DNA from: Bartonella sp. CM31XJBT
GTDB taxonomy: Bacteria > Pseudomonadota > Alphaproteobacteria > Rhizobiales > Rhizobiaceae
DNA length: 64,000 bases
Reading direction: 5' to 3'
NCBI RefSeq assembly: GCF_028618555.1
Contig: NZ_JAQITD010000008.1
Span: 1 to 64,000, forward strand
Shown: positions 39,550 through 50,970 of the stretch, one piece after another
Numbering within the stretch: the first letter of the stretch is position 1
Layout: each line of letters begins with the position of its first letter
Notes under the pieces: model-generated
Told to the model about the DNA's origin: nothing
The model's database searches: none
Seen by the model: only the letters and a program-made list of their open reading frames with translations
Position numbers and translations under genes: made by a program

Positions 39550-40698
39550 TCTAAAGTTACCGCCGAATTTTTGTAAAAGTTTCTTGAAACAGCTCGATTG
39601 ATAATCTGTTTTTTGTTTTCGATGACTTTCAATTTATAAACGCTGGAAAAATCTAAATCGCGGGCAACAAAGATATTCACCATTTCCCCTTGGTTTTTGG
39701 ATAATGTTGGAGGAATATTGGCGTAATTTTCTACGAGAATGTTTGCGATGTTTTGTCCTGAAGAGACTGTTTCAGTTTCTTCTTTTTCCTGTTTTTTTGA
39801 TAAACGTTTATTGGCATAGTGTGTTACATCTTTTATTAGTGATACAAGAAGCGCAGACCCAATCCTCTCAAGCCAATGGTTATCAATATCTCCATCCATA
39901 CCAGAACGCCCTAAAGCATCCGTTGCCGGTGAAGCTAAGGATATAATGATACCATTGGGGGTTTTTGCTCTATTCCATAGTACAAAGAGACGTGTTTGGC
40001 CTTTTTTCAATCCGGCGCGATATTCACCAACAATTTGGGTGCCTTTATCAAGAAGGACAACACGACCATTGTCTGATAAGATATCTCTGGAAACAATACA
40101 ACTGGCAAAACCTTGTTGATCACTGTTTATGGCTGTTTCTAAAATACAAGGGATAGACGTTCCCATCGCGATGATGTAGTTTCGATTGCCAAGGGTTGAA
40201 GCACGAATACCTTCAAGCACTGTAGGTTTAAGAAGATGATTAAAACGTTGTGTTATTTCATCAGGTTTGCTTTCAAGTTGGTGAGGCAAAACACCATTAT
40301 TTGTTTGTGAATCTATTTTGCCTTGTTGTGTACTTGCATAAGCTAATACAGGAGCACGTTGTGCTGCTTCCAGCAGTGAGTTATCAGAATTTAATTGATT
40401 GATGTTTGGTGTTGGTAGCTCGACTTTTGGTAATAGAGCGTTATTTCGTTGAGGCTGTTCAAAGGGGGGAGGGGTAGGCTTTGCAGGGCGAAAAAGCTCT
40501 GTTTGTTTTATAACGTTTCCTTCTTTTGAAGATTCAATTGGTTGTTTTTTGTCTGTAACAAGTGTTGAATAGGCTAAATAAAGACAGACACTGAAAAGAA
40601 TAATAAGAGCAATAGCTTTCCCCACATTGTTCTGTTGACTTTTCCCTTGAGCATTTTTTATTGTATCGCGATCATTAATGCTTTTTTCATCCACGGTG

Positions 40699-40706
<8 letters not shown>
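39546..40706 (-). CDS. virB10: T4SS core channel protein VirB10
   Basis: A 386-residue protein with one inner-membrane helix at about 28-45 (AIALIILFSVCLYLAYS), a proline-rich stretch near 80-90 and a C-terminal TrbI/VirB10 beta-barrel domain (ASTLGNRNYIIAMGTSIPC, GYRAGL-type region and GRSGMDGDIDNHWLERIG). It spans the envelope and forms the outer-membrane pore with VirB7 and VirB9. ggaag site; overlaps the virB9 end by eight bases. Confidence 0.95.
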
Positions 40707-42534
<1,828 letters not shown>

Positions 42535-42676
42535 TTTTTGAACTCACAAATATCTTGGAATACAATGCATGAGAGCCTTTATTCTGAACATTTTTACAAA
42601 TTTATATGATGCAAGATTTTGATTGGTTTTGTTGTAAGACCCAAGATGCTAGATCTTTCATGGAAAAAGATCATGG

Positions 42677-42700
42677 TGCGTGCGCCAAAGGGCGCACGCA
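42677..42700 (-). promoter_or_regulatory. Strong hairpin in the virB6-virB7 gap
   Basis: A perfect 10-bp GC-rich stem (tgcgtgcgcc / ggcgcacgca) with a 4-nt loop sits inside the otherwise tightly packed virB operon. No T run follows directly on the minus strand, so it may be an RNA-processing or stability element rather than a full terminator. Confidence 0.6.
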
Positions 42701-42744
42701 AGGCAAAAACAAAAATGCTTATTCTTTTAAAGAGGTGCTTTATC

Positions 42745-43722
42745 TTAAAATCGACCACGTCCACCTCCGGATCTTCCTGCTTTTGCCGCCGCACCTGCCG
42801 CACCTTTACCGGCAGCTCCTGAGATTTGTAAAGTGGCACTTTTTATTGCATTCCCACTCGCTCTTGCACTATTGGCAAGCATTGTGAAAACCTGTCCTCC
42901 TGAAGAGACAGCAGTGTTAAAGTATGGTCCGCCAGAGGCCAGCGCTGTTGCAATACCGGGAAGCGCACGGAAGATAATAACCCCTATGATCGAAATGACG
43001 ATGACAGGGGGGAAAAGAACATAGATTGATTCATATGAAACTTTGAGAACCTGGAGGATAACTTGACATATAATGGTTCCAAGCATGATCACGAGAACTT
43101 GTAAAATGGTAAAATTGATCAAAGTTGTAATCCATGCATCGGAGTATTTTCGCGTTGCATTGAACAAATACAAACTAATGAATAGAGGACCAAGACCTAT
43201 AATCATGACGAGTGCAACTTGTGCAAACATTTGCACAATAAAACCACCTATACAAAAAAGAATAACCGCGAGAAGCATGATAGAACCAAGAAGACCCACA
43301 ATGATCTTTTCAAAAAACCAAGCATTGTATAAGACTTCTTGATAGCGCGAACTTGCCTTTAACAAAATATAATCAAAAACATTGGAGCTTGCAGGATTGC
43401 TGTTAAGCGCATTCCCAATAGCGTTGGATAAATCTTTGAAGAAAATATCCTTGACGTAAGTATTAAATGTATCCGCATTCGTTGCCATTGTTGTAACAAC
43501 AACGATTTTAACAACATTATTGAGAAGACTATGCATGGAAAGCGCAACGCGACCTGTCATAACATTATAGCCATAAAGAAAGATAAAAATGATTGCAGCG
43601 AGATTTAAGGGCGCTGAAATAGCAGAAGATAGCCCACTCACCGTTGTGTCCATCACATTATCTAAGGGTTTTAAAATATACCCAGAAACGCTTTCAAAGG
43701 GAGAAAAACTAAAGTCTGACAT
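42745..43722 (-). CDS. virB6: T4SS inner-membrane channel protein VirB6
   Basis: A 325-residue polytopic protein with about six membrane helices between residues 30 and 255 (for example NLAAIIFIFLYGYNVMTG, SIMLLAVILFCIGGFIVQMF). The TrbL/VirB6 domain covers them and a glycine/alanine/arginine-rich C-terminus follows (AAGKGAAGAAAKAGRSGGG). I chose the ATG at 43722 (MSDFSFSPFE) over an upstream TTG. It overlaps the end of virB5 by 14 bases. It forms the inner-membrane part of the substrate path. Confidence 0.92.
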   Translation of the reverse strand: MSDFSFSPFESVSGYILKPLDNVMDTTVSGLSSAISAPLNLAAIIFIFLYGYNVMTGRVALSMHSLLNNVVKIVVVTTMATNADTFNTYVKDIFFKDLSNAIGNALNSNPASSNVFDYILLKASSRYQEVLYNAWFFEKIIVGLLGSIMLLAVILFCIGGFIVQMFAQVALVMIIGLGPLFISLYLFNATRKYSDAWITTLINFTILQVLVIMLGTIICQVILQVLKVSYESIYVLFPPVIVISIIGVIIFRALPGIATALASGGPYFNTAVSSGGQVFTMLANSARASGNAIKSATLQISGAAGKGAAGAAAKAGRSGGGRGRF

Positions 43723-44194
43723 TTGTATTCGTACTTTCAAGTTTTTCTTTTAATTGTTTTTCTTTTTCTTTTAATTGTGCCTCAAGATGTTTATGCTTTT
43801 GTTGTTCCTTTTCTTCACGTAATTCATCTTTTGTTTTCGTATCTCTTGCTTGAATCATATCGAGAGACTGAAGTTTTAAAGAACTTACTTGAAGACCTGC
43901 TTGAAGAAGAGAAAGCTTTACTTGAATCTCTTGTCGAAGGGCTTGCAATTCTTCGGGTTTTGTGTCTGGTTTTGATTTAATATTTTCAAGTTGATTACTT
44001 ATTTCTTTAATTTTTTTTGCAGTATCTGTTGCACTTTTATAAATGCTTTCAGCTGTTTCTGATTTTGCAGTATTTAATTTTTGTGTGTTCTCGAGTGCTT
44101 GTTTATAATATTCCTCCGCATCGGGTGTCGTTTGTGATATTGCATGAGAAATAAAAGAAAAAGATAACAGTGTAACTAAGCCATATTTTTTCAT
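43709..44194 (-). CDS. virB5: T4SS minor pilin VirB5
   Basis: A 161-residue exported protein, signal peptide KKYGLVTLLSFSFISHAISQ with cleavage near residue 22, then an almost wholly helical, charged mature part ending in lysine/glutamate repeats (KEKEKQLKEKLE). In Bartonella this is the 17-kDa antigen type. The ATG at 44194 has aaaggag upstream and overlaps the virB4 stop (atga); the longer frame lies within virB4. It sits at the pilus tip in the model system. Confidence 0.9.
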   Translation of the reverse strand: MKKYGLVTLLSFSFISHAISQTTPDAEEYYKQALENTQKLNTAKSETAESIYKSATDTAKKIKEISNQLENIKSKPDTKPEELQALRQEIQVKLSLLQAGLQVSSLKLQSLDMIQARDTKTKDELREEKEQQKHKHLEAQLKEKEKQLKEKLESTNTNVRL

Positions 44195-46554
44195 TGATTT
44201 TTTCTCCTTTGATAAAATATGGGCAGCCATTTGTCAGGGTCAGCTCCATATTCGTTGATAATTTCATTCATGAGTTCAATGTTTTTTGTTGTGCCGCTTA
44301 AAACGGCGATCTCATCATTCATTCCACGTAAGTTAAGTTCTGCAACAACGGAACTTTGCCCCTGTTTGACGAGAAAACGACGGGATTCTCTGCTTAATTC
44401 TGACTGTATCAGTTCAAATTCACGCTCAGTAAGTTTGAAAGCTTCGACATAATCATTATAATTTGCTTTTTGATTTGGAAAAAATATTTGAGTGGGGCAC
44501 TGCTCAATAATTGTGTGCGCGATTGTTGAGTTCAAAGCATCTTTAGGGCTTTGTGTTGCAAAGAGCATCATGCCATTTTGTTTACGGATTGTTTTTAGCC
44601 GATCTTGAGCAAAAGCTTTGAATGAATCATCTTCCAAAGCTTTCCAGAATTCATCAACGACAATAATGATGCGCCGCCCATCAATCAAATCAAGAATGCG
44701 GTGAAAGAGATACATCATTAAGGGACGCCGAATTTCTTCATTGTCTAAGAAATCGGTCATATCATATCCAATGAATTGCGCATTTAAATTGAGATCATCT
44801 TGATCATTATCAAAAACCCATCCTAAATCATTGCCTCTAATCCAGCGTTGCAGCCGTATGGCAATCCCTTCTTTGGATGTGTTGTCAAAAAACAGTTGAA
44901 GTGCACCAAGAGAGCGCTGGGTTGGGGGTAAGTTTTCTAAGGAATCAATAGCTTTGGCGATATCTTGTCGCTCTTCTTCTGTTACGATTTGCCCTTCAGC
45001 GCTTACCAGCTTTAAGATCCAATTACGAAGAAAGATTTTATTTTTTTCGGTGTATTCCATGCCCTTTAAGGGAGCAATACCCGTGGGCTGCCCGTTTTTT
45101 AAAGGTTTGTATTTCCCTCCTCCAGCCCGTACAAAAATCTCTGCTCCTTGATCTTTATCAAAAAAAACCATTGTTGGATTGTGTTTTTGTAATTGTGCAA
45201 GAAGAAAATTAACAATCACTGTTTTACCGGATCCCGATGGACCACAAACAAACGTGTTTCCAAGATCGCCATAATGAAAATTAAAATAGTAAGGTGAACC
45301 AGCCTGTGTTTTTAGCAATGCGACAGCAGCTCCCCAAACATTATCTTTCAGTTTGCCAACGGGAAAAGAATGGAAAGGCGATAAAGCGGCAAAGTTTCTG
45401 CTAGTAATGGCGCCTGAACGCGCCCGATAGCTAAAGTTTCCAGGAAGCTGTGCCCACCATGCTGCTTCCAATCCTAAATCTTCTCTGGCAATCACCGCTC
45501 CTCCATTGGTTAAATGGGAACGTGCTTTTGATAAGTTTTCAGACAATATTTTGGGATGATCAGCAAAAACAGCTAAAGAAATGTGGTGTTCTCCCAAAAC
45601 AAAACGGTTTGATTCTAAATCATCTAGCGCTTCATCTAGTGCATCGATTTGTGAGCTAGCACGATCAGCTGCATTGATCATTTGATTTTGTTTGCGGCTC
45701 ATAATCGCACTGGCGGCTGCCTTACTTTTAAAGACAAAGGATTGTGTTAAAATGAATTCAAATGGCACCGTAAGCAGACCATCAGTCATACCTGGGCGTG
45801 TTTTAGAAGGATACTCTTTCCATCCAAACATGCCCACAAAGCGTTCATTGCTTTCATGGCGAATTTCGATAATTTCTTTCCCAAAAATAACACGATCTGA
45901 GTAAATTGTTGAAGCAATAGTTCCAAATGTGAGAGGAATACGCTCACGTCTTCCCCCTACCAACTGGTGGAGAAATTCACTTTGTTCGGAAAATAAAAGT
46001 CCTTCATGTTCATAGATTGATAGCAGACGGACTTCATATTCTTCCAAACCTTGCATAAGATCTTGACTTAACTCTTCGAGTTTACGAATAGCTTCCTCAT
46101 CGGGTTCAGATTGTGTTTTCTTCGCTTTGCTCAAGCGCTGAAAAAATGAAACCAGCTTTTCTGTTTTATCCGCTGCCGGATTCCAAAGCAGTGAAATAAA
46201 CAAATCATTTCTATACAGTTCTTGCGAAACCATTTTCTTTTTATATTTTTCATCTAATGTTGTTGCAAAAGATGAAAGAAAATGACCTTCTGGGTATATC
46301 GTTTCACGGCGGCGGATGATGTGAGAATATAAAGCAAGCCGTTCGTCTGCGATATTTTTTAAAAGGGTGTTTAATTGGTTGTGTAAAGAATTTAATTGAT
46401 CAATATCCGCAGTGTCAAAATTTATACCCTCAACAGCCAACACAACCATTAAACAACGTGAATTTAAAGCAACGACATGTTGGTTGATGTAGCGTATATA
46501 GGGAATATATTCTTCAGGCAAAGTTTCCCGTTTCATTATTGACATCTGTTTCAC
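44191..46554 (-). CDS. virB4: T4SS ATPase VirB4
   Basis: A 787-residue inner-membrane-associated ATPase, the largest VirB component. The N-terminal CagE/VirB4 domain covers about residues 1-410. Walker A is CGPSGSGKTVIVN at about 438-450, and the Walker B region IIIVVDEFWKALED lies near residue 635. Complete. GTG start at 46554 preceded by aagga; an in-frame ATG nine bases later is an alternative. It energises pilus assembly and substrate transfer. Confidence 0.95.
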   Translation of the reverse strand: MKQMSIMKRETLPEEYIPYIRYINQHVVALNSRCLMVVLAVEGINFDTADIDQLNSLHNQLNTLLKNIADERLALYSHIIRRRETIYPEGHFLSSFATTLDEKYKKKMVSQELYRNDLFISLLWNPAADKTEKLVSFFQRLSKAKKTQSEPDEEAIRKLEELSQDLMQGLEEYEVRLLSIYEHEGLLFSEQSEFLHQLVGGRRERIPLTFGTIASTIYSDRVIFGKEIIEIRHESNERFVGMFGWKEYPSKTRPGMTDGLLTVPFEFILTQSFVFKSKAAASAIMSRKQNQMINAADRASSQIDALDEALDDLESNRFVLGEHHISLAVFADHPKILSENLSKARSHLTNGGAVIAREDLGLEAAWWAQLPGNFSYRARSGAITSRNFAALSPFHSFPVGKLKDNVWGAAVALLKTQAGSPYYFNFHYGDLGNTFVCGPSGSGKTVIVNFLLAQLQKHNPTMVFFDKDQGAEIFVRAGGGKYKPLKNGQPTGIAPLKGMEYTEKNKIFLRNWILKLVSAEGQIVTEEERQDIAKAIDSLENLPPTQRSLGALQLFFDNTSKEGIAIRLQRWIRGNDLGWVFDNDQDDLNLNAQFIGYDMTDFLDNEEIRRPLMMYLFHRILDLIDGRRIIIVVDEFWKALEDDSFKAFAQDRLKTIRKQNGMMLFATQSPKDALNSTIAHTIIEQCPTQIFFPNQKANYNDYVEAFKLTEREFELIQSELSRESRRFLVKQGQSSVVAELNLRGMNDEIAVLSGTTKNIELMNEIINEYGADPDKWLPIFYQRRKNQ

Positions 46555-46567
46555 CGGCTTCGTTCCT

Positions 46568-46876
46568 TCAGCTTAGTTCCTTATAAGTGCGGATAAGGCG
46601 TAAAGGGGAGGTCGAACCTCCTCCCCATCTGTTGAGGTTTTTTTGTTTTCCTCGGGTATTGAGCCATGCAAATAATACGCGAAATTGGTTGTGATCATAC
46701 TTTGTCACTTCTCGCAAAATAAAGTGCATCCCAATCCCAAGACCAAACATGGTAAAATCACTGGTCAAAATGAAAAGAATGGATGTCGCCATGACATTAA
46801 GCGCCATCGCTTCCATTGTAACACCAGCAAACATGGCTGGGCGCGTACAGGCAAGGAAAAGAGTATCTTCGTTCAT
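46568..46876 (-). CDS. virB3: T4SS protein VirB3
   Basis: A 102-residue inner-membrane protein with two adjacent hydrophobic stretches at about 15-60 (TMEAMALNVMATSILFILTS, FTMFGLGIGMHFILRE). A basic C-terminus and the N-terminal FLACTRPAMFAGV are typical of VirB3/TrbD. The ATG directly follows the virB2 stop. It works with VirB4 in pilus assembly. Confidence 0.93.
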   Translation of the reverse strand: MNEDTLFLACTRPAMFAGVTMEAMALNVMATSILFILTSDFTMFGLGIGMHFILREVTKYDHNQFRVLFAWLNTRGKQKNLNRWGGGSTSPLRLIRTYKELS

Positions 46877-47197
46877 TTATGTTGTGCCCGCTAATTTACC
46901 AACGAGAGCAGGGGCACCAAAAACAATAGCAATCCCCAGAACACAGTAAGCTGCTTTGCGTAAGTCAATAAAGCCGTACATCCAACCAATCCCCACAGCA
47001 GCAACACATATAATTGCAATAAGCTTTGCCGTTGCACCCGTCATCATTGCGACAATGTTGCCTAAAACACCATCAAGATTCCCGAAACCACCTCCACTAG
47101 CAGCAGGAGCAGCATAAGAAAGATCAGATACAAAAACTGCCGTAAAAAGCAGCATGGTCACGATAAAAATGATGTTTTGGAATCTATTATCTGTCAT
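46877..47197 (-). CDS. virB2: T4SS major pilin VirB2
   Basis: A 106-residue pilin precursor: signal sequence with cleavage near SYA-APAAS (about residue 31), then two hydrophobic helices (GNIVAMMTGATAKLIAIICV, AAYCVLGIAIVFGAPALVG) separated by a short basic loop (IDLRKA). I chose the ATG at 47197 (MTDNRF), which has agagg upstream; the longer frame to 47275 begins with non-signal sequence. First gene of the operon, and no virB1 is present, as usual in Bartonella. Confidence 0.93.
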   Translation of the reverse strand: MTDNRFQNIIFIVTMLLFTAVFVSDLSYAAPAASGGGFGNLDGVLGNIVAMMTGATAKLIAIICVAAVGIGWMYGFIDLRKAAYCVLGIAIVFGAPALVGKLAGTT

Positions 47198-47595
47198 TTT
47201 ACCTCTCTTTAACAAATAATATTTGTTCATATGTCGACATTCCATTGCCTCTAACAAACTGGAGAGTGTTGTCATTTGATGACAGTTTAATTCTCCTCAT
47301 TTGTTTGTTTTTAAAGCTTTGATCGTGGATCTGTTCACTCTCAAGCTCTTCTTCTTAAAGAGACAGAAGTCTTTTCAAATTGAGATTGTGCTACATGAAA
47401 ATGGCAATTTTAAGTTGTACTCATTTGTAAAAACAACAATATTAAAACAATGCAAGAAGGAATATTATTCTTTACAAAGTGTAGTTAATATGCAACACAG
47501 ATATTTGATTTTTTTCTTTAAAAACAAGGGGATTGCTGATAAATAATGTGAAAGGATAGAAAAACAATGAATTTTTTGAGCGAGCGTGTTAAGAA
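47198..47595. promoter_or_regulatory. Divergent promoter region of virB2 and the nuclease-like gene
   Basis: This 398-base region must hold the virB operon promoter (minus) and the promoter of the gene at 47596 (plus). A palindrome aacaaat-aat-atttgtt lies at 47211-47227, just before the virB2 ribosome site, as an operator or leader hairpin candidate. I could not define -35/-10 boxes with confidence. Confidence 0.5.
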
Positions 47596-48321
47596 ATGCT
47601 ATTTAAATTGATTGTTATTGTTTACATTATGGGTTCCATAGTGTGGGGATTAAGCCAATATAAAGATAAAATGGATTTCAGCATTCTTAAGACATTTGAG
47701 ACGCAAGATATACAAGATATTGTCGATCTCTATCGAGAAGAAAAAAAGTTGGGTAAATCTATCACCAAACAGCAATTAGAAAAAAATGAATCAGATCTCG
47801 ATTTGCAGAAGAGTGTTTCATTAAACGATGTTGCAAATAATGCTGTTGTTTTTCATGGTAAGGCTTCTGTTACAAGTGGGGTTACATTTAAATTACTGAC
47901 GCCTTCTGCACAATCTTGGCGATCACATATCATCCGTGATATTCATCTTTATGGTGTAGACACATGTGCACCCCGTCAAAAAGCAAGATTAAATGATCAA
48001 GAATGGCCCTGTGGTGTGGTTACAATGGCTTGGCTTGTCACCAAAACACTTGGGCAGGATTTATCCTGTAAACAGGCTTTGATGCACAATGGTGTTTATT
48101 ATGCGCAATGTTTTGTTCAAGGGGTTGATTTAGCTGAGGCAGGTCTTACAGAAGGTATGTTGGTACTCTCAAAAGAGGGAAAAAATCCTATTCCAGCCCA
48201 GTATCATCATGCGGAAGAAAAAGCACGTGGCAACAAGATTGGTCTTTGGTCAAGTGATTTCACTGAACCTTTAAAATGGCGGAGAGATAATGGATCTTAC
48301 AACCCCTTTGCAAGTCCGTGA
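47596..48321 (+). CDS. Membrane-anchored SNase-like (thermonuclease-fold) protein
   Basis: A 241-residue protein. An N-terminal hydrophobic anchor at about residues 2-22 is followed by a linker and, from about residue 85, a staphylococcal-nuclease-like OB domain: FHGKASVTSG, IIRDIHLYGVDTCAPRQKAR, WPCGVVTMAWLV, YYAQCFVQGVDLAEAGL and AEEKARGNKIGLW. The fold landmarks are there, but the catalytic R-x-x-G-I-D-A-P-E and Y-G-R elements read YGVDTCAP and YYAQ, so the active site looks lost. Its place next to virB2 suggests envelope or T4SS-linked work, which is only inference. Confidence 0.7.
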   Translation: MLFKLIVIVYIMGSIVWGLSQYKDKMDFSILKTFETQDIQDIVDLYREEKKLGKSITKQQLEKNESDLDLQKSVSLNDVANNAVVFHGKASVTSGVTFKLLTPSAQSWRSHIIRDIHLYGVDTCAPRQKARLNDQEWPCGVVTMAWLVTKTLGQDLSCKQALMHNGVYYAQCFVQGVDLAEAGLTEGMLVLSKEGKNPIPAQYHHAEEKARGNKIGLWSSDFTEPLKWRRDNGSYNPFASP

Positions 48322-49357
48322 TTGGTTTTAACGAACATATTTACTTAAATCTTTATAGAGAAAGCTTTATCAATAAAATTGTACCAAACCATAGAGCAAA
48401 TTTGAATAAACCGTGAGATTATTTTCGTTTATGAAGTAAATGGATGATACTTCCTTTTTCAGGGAGGTTTGCTCTCAAAATCGCTCTTCTATTTTTACTT
48501 ATGTGTTTTATACAAGCAGGAAAACTTCATTGTTGGTGGCAAAGCATTTTTGAGTATTTGTGTTTGAAGGAGAAAGTGAGACGATAAAAAACGCTCAAGA
48601 AACGGATTTCTAGAGCGAAGTTGAAAAAGTGAAAAATGAACAGCCCCCAAAATGGGATAACGTTTGATATAACTGATAGAATATTTTACAATGCCTTAAA
48701 AGAATTCCTAGCAAAAGTTTTCTTCATCAGAATTTTATCTTCAGGATTGGATCACGTTTTTTACTTCTTTAAAAGTGATCAATCTGTTGCATTCCTTGAA
48801 AAGCTTTCATAATTATCTGCTTCTAAATTCAGATTTCTAAAAGATGGATGGATTTCAAGTAGACTCTACACGAAGAAATCTTCGTAAAAATGATTTGCCT
48901 TGTTGATTGTTTTCTATGTACCGTAAAACGTTTCTATTTAAGCATTCGATGGGGGAACAATAATCAACATACAAATAGGTAAAAAGAGCTCATACTTTTT
49001 TGTTATGGCTTTGTGGTTCAATGATCGTGAGACTTAAGTATTATAATGCTCATAGGCTTTCTATAGGGCTAGGGGCGATGCTTATTGCAATGTAACTATT
49101 TGAAATTAGTTGGACAAAAGCATTAATGCGTCTTCTGATTTCGTCATTTGTGTTTAGTTTGGGCTCTTTCCTTCTCATTGTATTTTATGAAAACTCATAT
49201 GATAGCTATTGTGAGCTCTTCTTTGCGTTATTTTACTCAGAGTGTTCACTTTGAAAGCAAGTCAGTGATAGTGAGGCTGTATTCTCATACAGTGTGAAAA
49301 TTCAACCCTCATTTGGGGGGATGATATTAACAGATAAGATATTTAAAGAGGGATAAA
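48322..49357. other. Intergenic stretch, no gene supported
   Basis: About 1 kb of AT-rich DNA without a convincing frame. The last 100 bases should hold the promoter of the eexN-like gene. Confidence 0.4.
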
Positions 49358-49601
49358 ATGAAAAAAAATTATTTTATTATGCACGGCTCTATTATTCGTC
49401 GTGGGGTGTGAAAAAAACTATAGCGTAGAAGATTTTAAAAAAGATGCAAAATTAAAAGAAGAATGGGGAATGAAGTGTTTTTTTTCAGGACAAGCTGTTA
49501 AGGAATCTAAAAACTGTCAAAATGTCTTACAAGCAGATACTGAAATGTTTTTCTCGCCAAAGCTTGATGTTACAGACAGTGGTCATGCATCTCAACAGTA
49601 A
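49358..49601 (+). pseudogene. EexN-like entry-exclusion lipoprotein, frameshifted in A8 tract
   Basis: An ATG at 49358 with aaagaggg upstream starts MKK and runs into eight A (49361-49368). In that frame it stops after 17 codons. With one A fewer the frame would read MKKIILLCTALLFVVGCEKN, a proper lipoprotein signal with lipobox VVGC. It would join the open frame YSVEDFKKDAKLKEEWGMKC that ends at 49601. The mature part matches the three intact EexN-like genes at 59.4-60.4 kb. It may be phase-variable, a pseudogene or a sequencing slip. Confidence 0.7.
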
Positions 49602-49699
49602 AGTGTGATATAAAAATTCTAAAATAAAGAAGTTACGGCTCAACGAATGCTCGCTTCTTCAATTGTTATAGCGGAATTTTTTATCATTTTTCATCTTTC

Positions 49700-50165
49700 A
49701 GATGAGCTCCCTAAATCATATTCGCAATCCTATTGTTTGTTTCAACTTTATCAGATTGAGGATTATGATCATGAGAGAACTAGATACATTGTCTTATAGA
49801 AATATCTCTCAAGGTATCCAAGCCTATTTTGCGACGCTGTTCGTAAAGGGGTATAAGGGTAAATCCATTGAGCCCCCCATCTTTACGCTTCATAACGGAG
49901 TAAGCCTTGCAACATGACACAGTTTGTCAGCTTGTGGGTGTTGCTTACAGCTCTTGGTACTTGAGACGGTTCATTAGAGGCATTTTTAATTCTTACTTAA
50001 TAGTTTTTATCCATACGCCTCTTCCCACTTGTAACCTGCAAGAGATATAGTTTTGGTTGATTCAACATGGAACAGATTTGAAATGAAAGAATCTTACGAT
50101 ATTCTGGATTCTCATTTAACATGTACAATAATGAATACTCATTATAAATCAACATGTTGCCTTAT
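49700..50165 (-). mobile_element. Decayed integrase 5' fragment (repeat family copy)
   Basis: On the minus strand the upstream block (tgatttataatgagtattc, later gttgaatcaacc) is followed by KRKDGGLNGFT and EQRRKIGLDTL. These are the arm-domain stretch and GRRREIGLGAL motif of the integrase family. Frames are broken and no catalytic part follows. Confidence 0.55.
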
Positions 50166-50615
50166 GATGGAGTTGCTGTAGCATTGAGATTTTAAAGGAA
50201 AAATATGCCTTTAAAACTTTATAACAGATACTAAGTCTTTATAGCAGGTATATTAATGCACATCATCTAAAATAAAGAGAGCGTCCATAGCGAAAAGGTA
50301 GCTCCTTTAAATACGGATAAATGCTTATTCTGTTGTGCTGTAAAACGCTATCGTTTGCGGGTGTGGTGATATAAGACATAAGACTTTATACATGGGGTGT
50401 TTTGATGAGAGAGTGTGATGAATATTCAAGGGAGGGCTTGCTTGTATAATTTTGTGAAAGGAACCATATGAAATGGGAATCTGAGAAGGAGCTATTTTTG
50501 AGAAGGCGGATTATTCATCAACCGGTTTAAGGAGGGGGGCATCTTGGCGTGTGGGGAGAAAGCTAAGAATAGGGCGTGTAGCACCCTATAGCTATGCTTT
50601 TAAAGCGTTTTAATT
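50166..50615. other. Intergenic stretch, no gene supported
   Basis: 450 bases. A weak inverted repeat (ataggg/ccctat, about 50571-50590) downstream of the XRE gene could end its transcript. Confidence 0.4.
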
Positions 50616-50970
50616 TTAATCACAAATTAAGTTTAAAATCGCTTTCTGTTTGACAGATGTGAGGACTCTAAAACTTTTTAAAAGCAAATATTCCTCTTTG
50701 CTCGAGGCGATTTCATCATAATGGTACGGGGTGTTGTCTTTTTTGATGATATCAGTGTAAAAAAAAGGCAAGTGGAACATTCAAAATATCGGAAATTTCC
50801 TTTAAACGTCCTGCGCTCACGCGATTTAAGCCTTTTTCATATTTCTGGATTTGTTGGAAAGTGACACCTAAATAATGCCCTAATGTTTTTTGAGACATTT
50901 TTAGCATTTTTCGCCTAAAGCGAATCTTTTTGCCTACAAAAAGATCAATATTAAGATTTGGAGCTTGCAT
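50616..50970 (-). pseudogene. XRE-family regulator, frameshifted in an 8-nt T tract
   Basis: The start is the ATG at 50970 with ggtgggg upstream. Residues 1-72 contain a helix-turn-helix (FRRKMLKMSQKTLGHYLGVT, QQIQKYEKGLNRVSAGRL) and end NVPLAFFLH at a stop just inside a run of eight T (plus-strand A at 50759-50766). Removing one T gives NVPLAFFYTDIIKKDN and an open frame through EEYLLLKSFRVLTSVKQKAI to a stop at 50616, the normal C-terminus of this rhizobial XRE family (about 117 residues). The DNA-binding half is still intact, so a short protein may be functional. Confidence 0.75.
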
